Part shown: in pieces, positions 13,115-13,853 of the stretch
Layout of the letters: each line of letters begins with the position of its first letter
How positions within the stretch are numbered: the stretch's first letter is position 1
NCBI GenBank assembly: GCA_014323965.1
Contig: JACONB010000032.1
Location: 3,761-17,613 of the forward strand
DNA: 13,853 nucleotides
Origin: Prochloron sp. SP5CPC1
Lineage (GTDB): Bacteria; Cyanobacteriota; Cyanobacteriia; Cyanobacteriales; Prochloraceae
Reading direction: 5' to 3'
Notes under the pieces: generated by a model
What the model saw: the letters and a program-made list of their open reading frames with translations, nothing else
Database searches by the model: none
Told to the model about the DNA's origin: nothing
Program-made: the position numbers and the translations under genes

Positions 13115-13853
13115 ATGATAGTTTTGGAGTTTAAAGTCAAAGGAAAAGAATACCAGTACAGCGCTATAGACGACGCGATTCGGACTTCTCAGTTCGTCAG
13201 GAATAAATGCCTACGCTATTGGATGGACAATCGTGGTGTGGGGAAATACGACCTCAGCAAGCAATGCGCTGTATTGGCACGGGATTTTGCCTTTGCCATG
13301 AAGCTCAACTCCACCGCGCGTCAGGCTGCTGCTGAACGTGCATGGGCGGCAATCAGTCGCTTCTTTTGCAACTGTAAGAACAAAACCCCAGGCAAGAAAG
13401 GCTACCCCAGATTTAAGAAACATAGCCGCTCAGTCGAGTACAAGACTAGTGGGTGGAAGCTTTTGGACTCCAAGCACATCCAATTCACTGACAAGAAAGG
13501 GATAGGGAAGCTAAAGCTAATAGGCACCTGGGATTTAGCGTTCTACTCTCCTGACCAGATTAAGCGAGTTCGACTGGTCAGGAGAGCTGATGGCTACTAT
13601 GCTCAATTCTGCATCAAGGTCGATGTAACAGTTGAGACCAAACAGACCTATAAGACCATAGGCTTGGACTTGGGTTTAAAGTACTTCATTGCTGATAGCA
13701 ACGGGGAATTTTGGGAATCTCCAAAGTTCTATCGAAAAGCAGAACACCAGCTGAATAGAGCCAATCGCAAGAAATCTAAGAAGTATCGAAGAGGAGTAAA
13801 ACCACAGTCCAATAACTATCACAAGGCTAGGAATCGATATGCCCGAAAGCATT
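13115..13853 (+). CDS. tnpB: RNA-guided endonuclease TnpB (IS200/IS605 family), partial at the right edge
   Basis: The first 246 residues of about 400 are present and the frame is intact to the window end. MIVLEFKVKGKEYQYSAIDD is the family N-terminus, followed by AIRTSQFVRNKCLRYWMDN, the AERAWAAISRFFCNCKNK helix and GKKGYPRFKKHSRSVEYKT of the wedge/recognition part. TIGLDLGLKYFIAD (181-194) opens the RuvC domain with catalytic D185. The following NRANRKKSKK and NNYHKARNRYARKH segments are the usual basic helices. The RuvC Glu/Asp and the zinc ribbon lie beyond the edge, so activity cannot be judged. TnpB proteins cut DNA guided by an RNA from the element's right end and help keep the element in place. 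Start chosen by family agreement and promoter position. Confidence 0.92.
   Translation, partial: MIVLEFKVKGKEYQYSAIDDAIRTSQFVRNKCLRYWMDNRGVGKYDLSKQCAVLARDFAFAMKLNSTARQAAAERAWAAISRFFCNCKNKTPGKKGYPRFKKHSRSVEYKTSGWKLLDSKHIQFTDKKGIGKLKLIGTWDLAFYSPDQIKRVRLVRRADGYYAQFCIKVDVTVETKQTYKTIGLDLGLKYFIADSNGEFWESPKFYRKAEHQLNRANRKKSKKYRRGVKPQSNNYHKARNRYARKH

Larger units (their letters stand above)
12999..13853 (+). mobile_element. IS200/IS605-family (IS1341-type) element, left part; cut by the window edge
   Basis: The element consists of a tnpB gene with its promoter and a strong hairpin upstream: AAAGGGGGT (12999-13007) and ACCCCCTTT (13013-13021), 9 perfect pairs around TCGAT, a plausible left-end recognition hairpin. 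No tnpA is seen upstream, so this is a tnpB-only copy unless tnpA lies beyond the edge. The exact left tip cannot be placed, because these elements make no target duplication and the right end is outside the window. Confidence 0.55.

Noticed and set aside
13211..13423. 70-codon minus-strand frame
   Set aside because: Lies wholly antisense to tnpB, whose plus-strand frame is clearly real.

Overview
The window is chromosomal DNA of a cyanobacterium. At least four copies of the cyanobacterial HIP1 octamer GCGATCGC are present (1189, 2629, 4610, 7475). One gene closely matches the cyanobacterial glucolipid synthase MgdA, and several proteins are of distinctly cyanobacterial types: a sterol desaturase-SDR fusion, an Ala/Glu/Arg coiled-coil nuclease-like protein, and an Rpn/DUF4351-type protein. 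Base composition is moderate. Short dispersed repeats of the kind common in filamentous or bloom-forming cyanobacteria lie between the genes.

Layout. Positions 1-792 (minus) hold a broken Rpn/DUF4351-type gene that runs off the left edge. Positions 1028-1331 (plus) hold a frameshifted relic of the N-terminus of an Hsp70/actin-like ATPase. A minus-strand pair follows: a sterol desaturase/short-chain dehydrogenase fusion (2568-3770) and a GT28-like glycosyltransferase (1462-2544). Divergent from this pair is mgdA (start revised to GTG 3926), which makes monoglucosyldiacylglycerol for thylakoid galactolipids. A long palindrome sits between the divergent starts. The fusion is a candidate for the membrane epimerase MgdE that converts MgdA's product to the galactolipid, so two successive steps of one pathway may lie head to head.

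Next come a coiled-coil PD-(D/E)XK-like protein with a 141-bp internal duplication (5447-6295), ispD on the minus strand (6481-7194), and a plus-strand pair of a GT9 heptosyltransferase-like enzyme and a GmhB-like phosphatase whose reading frames overlap by 8 bases. After these are a SAM-dependent methyltransferase (8876-9544) and a lipoprotein with VWA and DUF3520 domains (9710-11350) that lacks a stretch of its VWA fold. On the minus strand is an EgtD-type histidine methyltransferase (ergothioneine synthesis) whose last 28 codons are cut off by one in-frame stop.

The right end (12409-13853) is gene-poor. It contains a large nested inverted repeat, a second palindrome, hairpins typical of IS200/IS605 ends, and an intact but edge-truncated tnpB.

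Overall this is ordinary housekeeping and envelope metabolism embedded in a decaying, repeat-rich landscape. I see no convincing new multi-gene system. The most rewarding points are the mgdA/epimerase-candidate pair with its palindrome, three cases of fresh gene damage (Rpn-type, VWA, EgtD), and the unexplained nested inverted repeat at 12628-12762.
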